Source: Marsupella aquatica
Taxonomy: Eukaryota > Marchantiophyta
DNA: 64,000 bases
Direction: 5' to 3'
Assembly: GCA_973895155.1 (NCBI GenBank)
Contig: OZ316898.1
Location: 16,554,001-16,618,000 of the forward strand
The position numbers and the translations under genes are program-made. This document shows positions 49,521 through 62,400 of the stretch, in pieces; the first letter of the stretch is position 1; every line of letters begins with the position of its first letter. Under the pieces are notes generated by a model. It worked only from the letters and a program-made list of their open reading frames with translations. It searched no databases and was not told the origin of the DNA.

Positions 49521-49843
49521 CTTGAGGGGGTCACTTCCACGGAAGTGGCACATCATGTGCGACAAAGTATAGGTCCATTTAAATGGGTGTGGTGGAAGAC
49601 TTCCAAAGTTTGGTGAAAGAACACATAGGGCATGTTATATTGACTGGTCGACTTTAAAGAACACATAGGCCTATTTAATTTAAAATATACTTAAAGTTTT
49701 TAGGGGTTTTTTAATAAAAATGACAAAATTTAAAGAAAGAAAGGGTTTTGCAAAAAACTATTTGTGTCACTTATAAGTTAGGGGGCCAAACTCTAAAAGG
49801 TTGCGCGTGATGTATGACTGCTCCATATAGTGAACCCCCCGAG
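49521..49843 (+). mobile_element. hAT-type MITE, subfamily B (copy 3, complete)
   Basis: It starts CTTGAGGGGGTCACTTCC and ends agtgaaccccccgag, with the perfect duplication cttgggcc at 49513-49520 and 49844-49851. The body matches the copy at 44,873. Confidence 0.88.
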
Positions 49844-49851
49844 CTTGGGCC

Positions 49852-52100
49852 ATTTGTAATTTTGTATCGGCTACTTTGCAATTGGAGCTCCTTAGTGAAG
49901 AAGGGATAGGCTCTCTGAGGGATGTGTCAAAAAGTATTTTGGAGTAGAATAGGAAGCAAAACTATGCTCTAAAGCTGCAATACTCTAAAGCTGCAATATT
50001 GGGCTTTGGGGTTGAGCTGAATTGCAATTGCATGGGGTGGACTGAGCAGTACTAAAACTTGAGAGGAAGAATCATCAACTTTGAGAAGCTCTAATTGGTG
50101 CTGAGGACAAGTCACTATCCGTTTCAACTGATGTTGGACGTAGGAAGACTCTTTGAGGTGTGTAGGGAGGTGTGTGAGCAGACAACTGATTTTGGGCATG
50201 CAGGAGGGTTGCAATATGATGATGCCTGACCTGGCAGCCTGTGGGCATTGTGGCTATTTGAGCTGTAGAGTGGGGAACTGATCTTGAGGATCTTGGGGAG
50301 CTTTTTATGATGATCCCTATTAAGAAGAGGAAAGTTATTACGGCACCGCAGGGCTTGATTGGCGTGGTCTTATGTTTGTTTCTAGGTTGATTTGAGCATT
50401 GTTACACTTCAACTAACTGTGAGCGTTGATGAGCTTGCATGCAATGATTTGGATGTACCATCCTAGATGAGTGACCAAAGTGCTTTGCAGCTGCTAGAAT
50501 GAATTGCTGTCATGTAGGGAGAAAGTAGGTCTATGATTAGAGAAAGTGCTTTTAGGAGAATATGGCTTTGGAACCTATTAAGGTGGAGTCTATGGTAGTC
50601 GTGGAACTCGATTACCTTAACACTTAGCTCCGGCATCGCTGACTCCGACGCCGAGCTCCCTTATGGTCCAGGCCCGAACAGGCCATCCGGGGAGGACTTA
50701 GCATGGGGGGACTTGTGGGCAATGAGACGTGGCACTAGCAAGACAAGGAGCCAAGCTGGGGACAGTCACACACTAAGGACTTGGACTAGCTGATAGCTGG
50801 TCGGGTCAAGGGGAAATGGGTCGGGCTCAAGGATGGCTGTCCAAACCTCATGATGGACTTTGAGTTCTGAGGGCTTGGGTGTGAGCTCCTCTTGGGCCCA
50901 AGGCCAATGGAGTTGATGCCATGGGCAACAGACGCTTGGGGCGCAAGTTGTGGCCCGATCCGGGTTGGGTTGGTTGGGGGCCCTGAGCGGAAATCATACC
51001 TGAGGGCCTAGGCATGAGCACTGGGTCGGCCGATCGCAACGGGCTAAGGCACTCTGCTTGCGAATGCCTAACGAGAAAGTTATGGGCATTGCCAGTTGGT
51101 GACGCGCCCATTATGCGCGATAGGATCCAGGTTGGGGACCAAATGTCTAGGGACCAAAGCTGGTCCGGGGGTGGCAGGTCTCCAGAAGCATATATGAGGG
51201 GAGTGGTGTCTCCCTGGGGGCTAAGGGCAGCCAAAGTCGTGAGCCGCAATGGTCGCGACACTAAGGGAAACCGCCAAACGGAAATGGTGATATATTCCCA
51301 ACGAGAAGTCCGTTGGAGGACTTTGTGGGTGCGTTGGAAAGCTCTCAAGGAGGGCTACACCGTCCCGAGCTCAGCTGGGTTTGGGGGCACCATGGGTTTT
51401 TGGGGTTTGCAGGTGTTAACTCGCCCGCTTGCCAAATCTTGCCAAACAGCAGCCAAGCCGCGTTCAGTCTCCCAAGGGAACTTGCGATGGGGAGGTAAGG
51501 CCAAGTAGGTGTGGAGGTTGAGTCCCAAGAGGGTTCGGCCCCTAGACCATCAGTGAGATGAACCAGGAGTGGATCCTAGAGTCGAGGCCGTTCTGGTCCC
51601 GACGTGTTGGGACAAGCTTTAGGACAAGCTACGCTACTTGGGCCATGAGCATGTCTTGAGGTCAGGGCGGTCAGTTGGTGATGGATAGGTACAAGGGAGA
51701 ACCCAGGCCACACCCAAGGAAAGAGTTGTTCTGGACGAATAGTGGGCGTGGGTTCTGGTTCTGGCTTATGGCATCGGGATGACCTATATCGCTGACCTAT
51801 TTACCAATGTCTGTTGAGCTTGAGTAGGATGCTAGACTTGGCGAGTTCTAGATCCTGAAGGGTTACTTACCGAGGTGCTTGGTTGCGTGTGCAGACAGTG
51901 AGGACCGTTGAGTAGCGGTCGTGTTAGAGAGCAAGTGCGGCTTTGTATGGGAGGGGCTGCTGGTGGTGCAAGGGGCACTAGGGTGCTTGCTCAAGGTATT
52001 CCGTGGAGGCATTCAGGCACCAGGGGCACTTAGGCGCGATTGCGGGGATTGGTGAGGGCGCTGGGTGGCAAGGTCCACCATTGTGGTGAATGGGGTAATA
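49852..52100. other. Unrecognised DNA with a GC-rich block
   Basis: From about 50,600 to 52,090 the sequence is clearly G/C-richer than its surroundings. A 150-bp segment near 51,350-51,500 repeats, inverted, at 47,140-47,290. This suggests untranslated or LTR sequence of an unidentified retroelement. Open frames are not family-like. Confidence 0.35.
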
Positions 52101-52108
52101 ATTTTGGG

Positions 52109-52398
52109 CTTGGGGGTTTCACTATATGGATGCCTCCCCATCACCTGCGATGTTTTTAGGCCTTGGACCCCCTAAAATGTAAGAAACAATATTTTTCAAC
52201 CCCTATAAAGTTTGGAATATTTTTGGAATATTCCAAAATTTTGGTTATAAGGACCCTAATGTTATTATAAGTTTCAAAATTGGAATTAAAAAACCTGTTC
52301 TTCTCAAAAAATTCTTAAGTCTGCCCTTTGAACCAATAAAATGACCATATACTTCATCGCAAGTGATGTGTCATTTTTGTGGAAGTGAAACCTCCAAG
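52109..52398 (+). mobile_element. hAT-type MITE, subfamily A (copy 4, complete)
   Basis: It is 290 bp with ends CTTGGGGGTTTCACT and the inverse of CTTGGAGGTTTCACT (one difference). The perfect 8-bp duplication attttggg lies at 52101-52108 and 52399-52406. Confidence 0.9.
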
Positions 52399-52551
52399 AT
52401 TTTGGGCTCCTATTCTTAGTGGTGCATGACGTTAGTGGTCAAGTTAGAGGCTAGGGTTTGTTCTGCCAGTGTTGTCTTGTCCATCCTTGGTTTGGACTTT
52501 CGGTTTTGGGTTACTTAGCCTTTAATCTGTGTGGCCAAATGCGGTCCTAGT

Positions 52552-52883
52552 CTCGGGGGGGTCACTATTTGGAGGGCCATACATCACATGCAATGTTTTA
52601 GGGTTTGACCCCCCTAACTTATAAGTGAAAAATATTTTTTGCAAAATCCTTTCTTTCTTTAAATTTTGTCATTTTTTTTATTAAAAAACCCCTAAAAACT
52701 TTAAAGAAAGTATTTTTACAATTAAAGAGGCCTATATGCTCTTTAAAGTAGACCAGTCAATAAAACATGTCCTATGTGTTCTTCCACCAAACTTTGGAAG
52801 TCTTCCACACACCCATTTAAATGGGCCTATACTTCGTCGCACGTGATGTGCCATTTCCATGGAAGTGCCCCCCCCCCCCCGAG
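52552..52883 (-). mobile_element. hAT-type MITE, subfamily B (copy 4, reverse orientation)
   Basis: The element is inverted relative to the other B copies. The perfect duplication gtcctagt lies at 52544-52551 and 52884-52891. Its right end has a run of 14 C residues, an expansion of the C tract normally 5-7 long. Confidence 0.9.
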
Positions 52884-53424
52884 GTCCTAGTTGGATCCCC
52901 TTGGCTTGGGTCTTGTTAGGATGCCCTCTCGTGGTGCCTCTGGCTGGTGACTTGTAATTTCTTGACGTGTATAGTTTGCCTTTTAGATGTTGCAACAGTA
53001 GCTTGGTGGCTCTCTTTCTCTTTGGCTCTTAGGGGTCTTTGATGGCTTTCTTTTGCCCTCTGTTCTTCTTCCATGACTTTCATTGTCTTTTACTTGCTCT
53101 TTGGTTCTACTTCTATGGCTCTCCTTTCGGCCTAGCTTAGGCCCATGTTTTGCCTATTTCTATAATTCCCTTCCACTGGGGTTTTGGGGGTTGCAGTAAA
53201 ATTTTTATTTTGTTAAAATGGATATAAGCATTGCCCAAAACCAAAGCCAACTCACACCACAATGTGGGTATCATCAGCAACTAAGAGGAACTTCAACCAG
53301 GGAAAGCAATCCATGAAGCGTGGATTGCACATAAATGAGCCATGGAAAGCAATGGCCCACCAAGATTGAGGGTCCCCTTGCCAAGTGCCGGTTTTAGACA
53401 AAGTGGTTGTGTAAGACCCAGGCT

Positions 53425-53760
53425 CTGGGGGGGTTCACTTCCACGGAAGTGGCACATCACGTGTAATGACGAGGCTCATTTAAATGGGTGTAACAAACAA
53501 CTTCAAAAGTTTGGTGAACAAACACATAGGGCCTCTTTTAGTGACTAGTCAACTTTAAAGAACACATAGGTCTATTTAATTGTAAAAATACTTTCTTTGA
53601 AGTTTTTAGGGGTTTTGTAGTAAAAATGACAAAATTTAAAGGAAGAAAGGGTTTTACAAACAATATTTTTCACTTATAAGTTAGGGGAGTCAAACCCTAA
53701 AACATCGCACGTGATGTATGGCCCTCCATAGTGACGCCCCCCCACCCCAACCCCCAAGAG
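53425..53760 (+). mobile_element. hAT-type MITE, subfamily B (copy 5)
   Basis: It starts CTGGGGGGGTTCACTTCC and ends in a C-rich, slightly extended terminus (acccccaagag). The perfect duplication cccaggct lies at 53417-53424 and 53761-53768. Confidence 0.87.
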
Positions 53761-53768
53761 CCCAGGCT

Positions 53769-56700
53769 CTGCTCCTGCCATGATCTCGCTACTCAAGCTT
53801 CATGCCACTCCTGCTACTGTGCTCTCACCTGTACCTGATTGCCCAACTGCAAGCTGACCACTCCTAGTCCAAGTCTGTCAATCTGCTCCTTGCCCTGCAC
53901 TCCTCACCCCTTGTCACTTGCCCGTGGCTCGTCATTCCTTGCTCTTGCCCGTCACTCTGCCTCGCACTTCACTCTCATCCATCACTTCACTCCTCACTCA
54001 TTCCATTGTTCTCCTATGCTCCTTGCATGGTCCGGTCCATTCCATTATGCATCACTCTTTCTAGGCTCCAATCACATCACTCCTCCATCAAGGGTATGAG
54101 TTATTCAGTCTACATGATTTTATAGCTAACACATATTTTATAGCTAACACATATGCGAGTTGTAGGTGACACTCGGAGCAAGGGCTCCACGGCTCTCTCG
54201 TGGCTCTCTTGTGAGTATCATAGATAACCCTTTCCACTACTCTACGTCTTGCCGGGAGTAACGTTATATAGATACAGTCGTAAAAAAGATCGAGGTTGGA
54301 ATTGGATTGGCATGGCAACTTGGCAAGGGCACCCAACTACAGTTCCCATACGATTTGGATTATGGTATCTCTTCCTATACCTTGTGTGTACAAGCTCGTT
54401 GGGTACGGTCTGGTTGTTAGGTAGGTGGCTGAGATAGGCAACTGGGCATGCTCAACGTACACTGCCTTGTGCGGGCAGTAACCGTCATTTTGGGTCCTTG
54501 AGGTGCGGTAACCTATGCCTATGGCCACTTTGTGCAGAATTTCGGCAGGACACCACCGTGGCACCGTCCTTGAAACTTCGTGGCAGACTTTTTGGCACCT
54601 CCCTAAGAGAGCCAAAAAGTCTTTTGACCACTACCTAGTCTACCTTTCCGTGTCCTCAATCCATTCTGGAACGTTACCTTATCTATGGTTCGTTTTGGTT
54701 CGTGTCTCTAGGTCGAAATCGCAATGATTCATTTATTTTAGCAATTTTTCTGAGGTGGAGGTTGGGTCGCTGCCGTTAATCCATTGATAAAAGGAGACAT
54801 TTGTAAAACCCAGTTTTGATTAGAAAGCATAGGTTTGTTCGCGTCCTCCAATTAAAATAACAAATTGATGCGATTTAACTGGCAAGCATAAGTTTGCTTG
54901 GTCACAAGCGACAGCAGCGTAGTAAAAACAAGAAATCTTTGAAAACGAAATCCAGAAAGAGTTTAAAATGTAGAAAAATAATCCCCAGACAATAAACTTT
55001 GGATTTTGGGCCACACAAGCTAAATTAAAAAGATTAACTCGGAATCGTGTGCACTCTAAGGCGGTTGGGTTCAAATTTGTGGGGGTGTTCGTTTTGGGTT
55101 TCCAATGTGCCTTTTTTTTTTTTTTTGGAGGTACATATACTTTGTAAGTTGTGTCACAAGAGCAGGCCAAATTCAAAAGTTTTCGAATTTGGGCTTTGAA
55201 GTAACCCTTGTGATGTCTTTGCTGTGACTTTGTCATCTTAAGTACAATGCGGCTGAAATTTTTGGTGCTCGTGCCTAGCTTGGGGACATATACATCGCAA
55301 TGTCTTTTGGGAAAATGGAATTCCTATAATTGTTTGAGCTTCACCCCAAAATAAGTTGAAATAACTCCAAACGAGTGGTAGCATGTCCTTTAGAGGTGAT
55401 CTATCTATGTAATGACAGTAGTTGGGCAGGGCCAGGTAGTAGAGGAGGAAGCTTCTTCCTCGCTTGCCCCCACACTCCACATCACCACATGTGAAGGGTG
55501 GGGGGGCGAGGGGGGGGAAGGGGGGAGGCAGGGGGCCAAGGTGAGAAGTTGAACATAACTAGTCTGCTTACTAGTTCCTTGAATGTAAGTAAAGATGAAG
55601 ATAAAAATTTATTTGCAAGAATTTTATGCCATCTCCGGGTTATATTTGCCTCATCCCCATTTTTCGTTCACCCTCATTTTGTCCTTATTTAGAGTCCATT
55701 TTCCCCTTATTTTTAGTCAAACTTAGTTTATATGGAGTTATGGTCTAGAAGTTTCACACAGGCCCTAGCCCTTGAAAACAACTTATGTTCTGAATTTATT
55801 AATAAGATTCTTTTTAAATGCAACATAACTTTTCACATGCAAATTCAAGGTGGTTTTTTCTCTAGCTCGGCTCTTAGTGGGTACGTAGGCTTCCAAGACG
55901 TCTTGTGGTCCATGTAAATACCCAATTCCATAGCAGAATCTTTATGGTCTTGGATCTAATGGTATGAAAATTAAATAAAGAGTCCTGATAGGGACTGTAA
56001 ATTTTGAAGGGGGCCGTGATTTGTACTAAAATCAAAACTAATCCTGAAAAATCCAAGTGGGGTTATTTCAATTTCCAATAGATCGTGTTACAATATAGGT
56101 CCTCAAAAATGCAATTAAAATATAAAGAACTACCTATGAAAACCAGAAGCTACCTATGAAGACCAAGTGGGGAAAAGTCTGGATTCACTAGGATATTCAA
56201 GGGTTCAAACCTTGCTATATATACTTATATATACATAAGTTACGTAAAAAGGTGGGAAACTTAAACATTTAAGAGGTACCCACGGAACCAAGGCCAAGGC
56301 CAGGATTAAGGGAGTAGCAAAATCCACCAACCATAACACTTTCATGGGACTCCAAAGTCTTATCTCCGCTGAAATAATTTTGAATGCTTTGAGGAAAGTG
56401 TATGAAAATACTTTTTTAATCTTGTCTAGACAAGCATAATGGTCCATGGACAATGCCAGTTTAGACCGGTATTGTTTCAAGATTTTTGGTTAGTAGGTAC
56501 AGGTTACCTAGGATACATTTCTCGTAATCCAATAGTTTGAGCCAAGTTTAGAGACCCTATAACTCCTATTGTGTGTTAAATCTTTTGATGATTCCAATGA
56601 TGAAGAAATTATGAAAGATGTCTCTAGACATGATAGAGAGTCCGAACTAAAGTAATTGCACAAGTTGTGTAAAAAATGTTCAGAAGCTAATGATGGAGGC

Positions 56701-58630
56701 AATGAGCCATAGAGTCTTTGTGCATTCCCAAGTGAATGATGAGGTTTATCAAGTGTGGGAAGATGCTGGACTTCAATTGTTTGGCATATATGGGCATGAG
56801 TTCTTTGAGCAAGAAAGTGACCAGGAGAAACACTCTAATCATGCTATGAATGGATCTTGGGCAAGGAGAGAGGTGGAAGATAGAAGAAATGGAACCAAAT
56901 TGACAAGTATGAGGGTTTCAAATAATGAGGATTAATTCTACATATGAAAGGAATGGTGAAGAGATCAGTACAATCACCCCAACTCATGATGAGGGGAAGA
57001 TGGAAGCTATGGAAGCAACCATGGAAGAACCCCTAGGCCCTCAGCTTACAAAATAACGAAACATACGTGCAAATGTCCGATGAGTATTAAATATCAAATC
57101 CGTGAATAATATTATAACATCGTCCTAAGCAACAATGCCCTTGTTTATATTTGCAACCGATTAGAAAAGGTGAAGGGTTTTCTTAAATGTGTCCCAAAGT
57201 TAATGAACTGAAGGGCCATGGTAATACCTATTGACACATGTCCCTTGTTCATTGGACCACATGTCATCACACCAGTGGATTAGGGGGTTCTAATTTCAAT
57301 AAGGACAATAGTGAAACCCAATGAGTTTGTGTTGAGTGTGGTAATTCCAGTATTTGTAATATTTGCTCTCAATTTTCAGAAGTGGATGCTCCCATCCCAT
57401 ATGTATGGAGCAACATTAAGAATCTGTGGCCCAGTAAGATGTCTAGCACTTGAGAGATAGGAATAGTGGATGACTTCTTTGGCTTGTTAAGTGCAATGTC
57501 ACCTCTAATGTCTTGTAATGAGATGCCATTGGAATATTCTGGAGAACTTTGATATGTAGTCCTGTATGTAGTTTAAATTAGATGTTTGTGTGCTAAAGCC
57601 CCAATGGCTTTCACACATTGTCAAATATTATATGGCAATATGTTTGTTTAGTGTACTTGCCACTTAATGGTACATTAAATAAAATGTGCATTCATGATTG
57701 AATCTCTTCGCAAAAGATTTTTTTTATAACAAATGAAGGGTATTTTAAATCCCCAAATCTATCTGATTATAATAACATAGGTAAATTTTATATAGGATTG
57801 AAAATTCTTTTTAGAACAAACAAGATACATTTAATGTTCTTCCAAAATATAACAAAGGGTACCTGGGGGGCCTTCGGTCACAAGTATGTCTCATTACATT
57901 TCCCTTAGTGAGGGCGGGAAGAACTCAAGCTCAAGGCACCAAAGGAGGAAGAAGAGATTGATCAAGGACAACAACTTGGAAGCAGAATCAATGGAAGGGC
58001 GACAAGAAAAGCTTCATGCAATTCAGTAGTGAGGAACAGTTGATGGGTACTAATAGTTAACAATTAGCTAACAATTAAAAGGTCATACTCCCCAGTGTGC
58101 AAGTTGCTAACAATCCATCATCGGCAAGAAATGGACCGTCCATTGCCCAAAAGAAAGAACCAACAATTTGGTGATCTGGTACGTTCCACTTCAGCAATTT
58201 TGGGTGAAGCAGAGACGGTAGCAGCCCCGATGGTAAGTATACAAACCCTGCATCTACCCCCAAAAGCTCTTAACTTTCCTCCCCTTACTACGCCTTTCTC
58301 ACAGAGACCAAGTGTCACTAAGTCTTTTCCCCACTTCTCAACAGTTGTCACCCACGCAGGTTTTGTTTCTTTTATAAACACAGATTCAAAAAATTCCTTA
58401 ACACTGGACTCAATAAATATATGACGACAAAGTTTTGACTTGAATCAACCAACTTCTTGTTGGACACCAGTAGATGCAATTGAATCTCTACATCAAGATC
58501 AAGCTTTTTTTCTTCTTTTTGTTGTGCGTGTGGGATCAACTGGATGAGCAACGTTGACATTGGTTGGAGGAGTCTGCTCCTCAGGTGCATTGGCAGCCTT
58601 TGTGTTTGCTTCAAAGAGCTCAGGAGTGAT
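53769..58630. other. 4.9 kb with no recognised gene
   Basis: Short frames only. A tandem pair (ttatagctaacacatat) lies near 54,118-54,155, a T run at 55,110-55,127 and a G-rich tract at 55,498-55,540. A frame at 56,690-56,935 with many charged residues does not match a family I recognise. The gccctcagctt stretch near 57,036 resembles one end of the CCTGGGCCCTCA elements, but no partner end was found. Confidence 0.35.
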
Positions 58631-59014
58631 CACTAGAAGAAAACAGGGCCCTTTATGACCAATCACCCAATGACGGAGATGAATAAATGACCAAAAATTT
58701 TAATGACACAAAAAGAATGACAGGGGAATGACTGTCCATAATGACCAATGGACTGAAATGACAAAATGTTAACTTTTGCGTCATTTTGTATAATGTCTGT
58801 AATGACTGATGTGACCAAAATGACCCAATTTCCCTAAATGGTCAATTTAGACACATGTCTTAAATGACGCAATTAATAACAACAATGATAAATCAATGTT
58901 TAACAACATTATAGTCACTCTGGACAATGATTGAAATGACCAAAAATCTATTTGAGTCATTTTGGACAACGGTGATAAATGACAAAAAATGTATTACCGT
59001 CATTTTAGCCAACA

Positions 59015-59445
59015 GTGTTAAATGACAAAATATAGGGTCAATCTGAAAATGAGAATATATCAATGTTTACAACAACATATTGTCATTATGGACTTCTCCC
59101 ATAAATGACTAACTCTAGGGTCAATCTTGAAATTAGGACATATCAGTGTTTACAAGAACATACCGTCATTATGGACTTCTCTCATAAATGACTAACTCTA
59201 GGGTCAATCTTGAAATTAGGACATATCAGTGTTTACAAGAACATACCGTCATTATGGACTTCTCTCATAAATGACTAACTCTAGAGTCAAACTTGAAATT
59301 AGGATATATCGGTGTTTACAACAATATACTGTCATTATGGACTTGTTGCATAAATGACTAAATATAGGGTCAATCTAAAAATCATGATATATCAATATTT
59401 ACAATAACATATAGTCATTATGGACTTATTGCATAAATGACTACT
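59015..59445. repeat. 83-bp tandem repeats in the second CACTA
   Basis: Units start ataaatgactaactctagg at 59101, 59184 and 59267, exactly 83 bp apart, with two or more diverged units on either side. Each holds aaatgact and a gtcattatgg motif. Confidence 0.8.
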
Positions 59446-59499
59446 TATAGAGTCATTAAAGAACCCAAGAGATATGAAGATTAAAATACTCAATAGTCA

Positions 59500-62400
59500 T
59501 TCCAGACACCGGTCATAATTGTAGAGTCATTGATTGAGTTGATAACCCTTCCACTAAGTGCGGGACACAATACTCATCATTGTCCTCCCACTGGTTGGGG
59601 CATTAGCAATTTGAACACATGTCTTGCATTTACTTTAGGCATGATGCACCTAGCTTTGGGGAAATCACTCCCAAGTCATACACCTTTGGAGTGATTTTCC
59701 ATAAGTGTCACCATATATAGATGCGCGCATACTACCGTATCCAAAGGCAAATGAAACCTTTTTGTCTCTCCAAGAAGTAGGGCAATACCAATGGAAGGTT
59801 GTCATCCTTTGTTGTAATTGTGTCATGTTTGTGCCTGTGTTTGGATGGGGAATATTTTAATTTGCAAATAAATAGTGATGGGGCATTCAAGGAGCTAGTG
59901 TAATCTTTATTGGGTCATTTCTAAAAACATTTGCATTACAAATACCAATGACTACAAGTAGGGTCATTAAATTTGTCATATGGACTGTCATATAAGTCAA
60001 GTGACTGGACTTGTGGTTATTTGTGTGGTCCCTCATGCAGTCATTAAACACAAGCACAAATGACCAGTTTGGGGTTGGGGGCTTGAGGTGGGCCCTAGAG
60101 TGCCATGGGGCCCCACATAGAGGTGAGAACCCCTCCACTAGGTGCGGGACACTATACTCATCATTGTCCAACCACTAGTTGCGACATAAACACTTTGGAC
60201 ACATGTTTTTGCGCTTACTTCAGGCATGATGCACCTTTGGGGAAATCACTCCCAAGTCGTATGACTTCGGAGTGATTTGCCAAAAGTGTCACCATGTATG
60301 CATACCATCACATCCAAAGGCAAATAAAAGTTGTTTTTTGGTTCTCCAAGAGGTAGTGCTACACCAATGGAATGGGCAGGGGAGTCGTGCTTCTCAGTAT
60401 GGTGTGGGTGTGGGATTAGGGTATAGGAATATTCCAATCTTGCAAGGAATCTAAAGCTGGCTCTAGTTGGAGGTACTAGGGCCTTTATTGGGTCATATGT
60501 GAGCAATGGCCCGTCATAAATGCCAATGACTAAAAGTAGGGTCATTAAAACTATCATATGGAGAGTCATATCAGTCTAATGATTGGATTTGTGGTCATTT
60601 GAGGGGTCCCTTATGCAGTCATTAAAAGGAAAAGCACAAATGACCAGTTTGGGGCTAGGGGCTTGAGGTGGGCCCTAGAGTGCCATGGGGCCCCACATAG
60701 AGGTGAACCCCTCCACTAGGTGCGGGACACTATACTCATCATTGTCCAACCACTAGTTGTGACATAAACACTTTGGACACGTGTTTTTGCGTTTACTTGA
60801 GGCATGATGCACCTTTGGGGAAATCACTCCCAAGTCGTACGACTTTGGAGTGATTTGCCAAAAGTTCAACCATGGATGTATACCATCACATCCAAAGGCA
60901 AATAAAACATATTTTTGGTTCTCCAAGAGGTAGTGCTGCACCAATGGAATGGGCAGGGGAGTCCTGCTTCTCTGCATGGTGTGGGTGCAGGATTAGGGTA
61001 TAGGAATATTCCAACCTTGCAAGGAATCTAAAGCTGGCTCTCTTTGGAGGTACTAGGGCCTTTATTGGGTCATATATATGTGAGCAATGGCCCGTCATAA
61101 ATGCCAATGACTAAAAGTAGGGTCATTAAAAATGTCATATGGAGAGTCATATCAGTCAAATGACTGGATATGTGGTCATTTTAGGGGTCCCTCATGCAGT
61201 CATTAAGGAAAAGCACAAATGACCAGTTTGGGGCTAGGGGCTTGAGGTGGGCCCTAGAGTGCCATGGGGCCCCACATAGAGGTGAGAACCCCTCCACTGG
61301 GTGCGGGACACTATATTCATCATTGTCCAACCACTAGTTGCGACATAAACACTTTGGACACATGTTTTTGCGTTTACTTGAGGCATGATGCACCTTTGGG
61401 GAAATCACTCCCAAGTCGTACGACTTTGGAGTGATTTGCCAAAAGTGCAACCATGGATGTATACCATCACATCCAAAGGCAAATAAAACCTGTTTTTTGG
61501 TTCTCCAAGAGGTAGTGTTGCACCAATGGAATGGGCAGGGGAGTGGTGCTTCTCCGCATGGTGTGGGTGCGGGATTAGGGTATAGGAATATTCCAACCTT
61601 GCAAGGAATCTAAAGCTGGCTCTCTTTGGAGGTACTAGGGCCTTTATTGGGTCATATGTGAGCAATTGCCCGTCATAAATGCCAATTACTACAACAAAGG
61701 TCATTAAAATGGTCACATTGGATGTCATATAAGCGGAATGACCTGAATTATTGTCATTTGAGGGGTCCCTCATGCAGTCATTAAGGAAAAACACAAATGA
61801 CCATTTTGGGGCTAGGGGTTGGAGGTGGGCCCTAGAGTGCCATGGGGCCCCACATAGAGGTGAGAACCCCTCCACTAGGTGCGGGACACTATACTCATCA
61901 TTGTCCAACCACTAGTTGCGACATAAACACTTTGGACACATGTTTTTGTGTTTACTTAAGGCATGATGCACCTTTGGGGTTTAGGGTTGTTTTGTGGTTC
62001 TCCAAGAGGTGGTGCTGCACCAATGGAATGGGCAGGGGAGTCGTGCTTCCCTGTATGGTGTGGGTGCGGGTTTAGGAAAGAGGAATATTCCAACCTTGCA
62101 AGGAATCTATTGGGGGCTCTCTTTGGAGGTACTAGGCCCGGTACTAGGGCCTTCATTGGGTCATTTGTGAACAATGACATGTCATAAATACCAATGATTA
62201 CAAATAGGGTTGACCATTGAAACCGTCATATGGAATGTCATATAAGTCAAATGACGGGATTTGTTGTTATTTGAGGGGGTCCTTTGTGGAGTCATTGAAG
62301 ACAAACATAAATGACCAGTTTGAGGCTAGGTGCTGGAGGTGGGCCCTAGAGTGCCATGTGGCCCCACATGGGGCTGGAAACCCCTCTACTAGGTGCGGGA

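Noticed and set aside
50848-51508. Overlapping 160-codon frames on both strands
   Set aside because: The block is GC-rich, where stops are rare in all frames; no family resemblance was seen.
54820-55236. 138-codon minus-strand frame
   Set aside because: It includes a translated T run (poly-Lys) and has no recognisable domain.
57036-57870. Possible third CCTGGGCCCTCA element
   Set aside because: Only one end (gccctcagctt) is present; the candidate right end at 57,860 does not match and no duplication pairs up.
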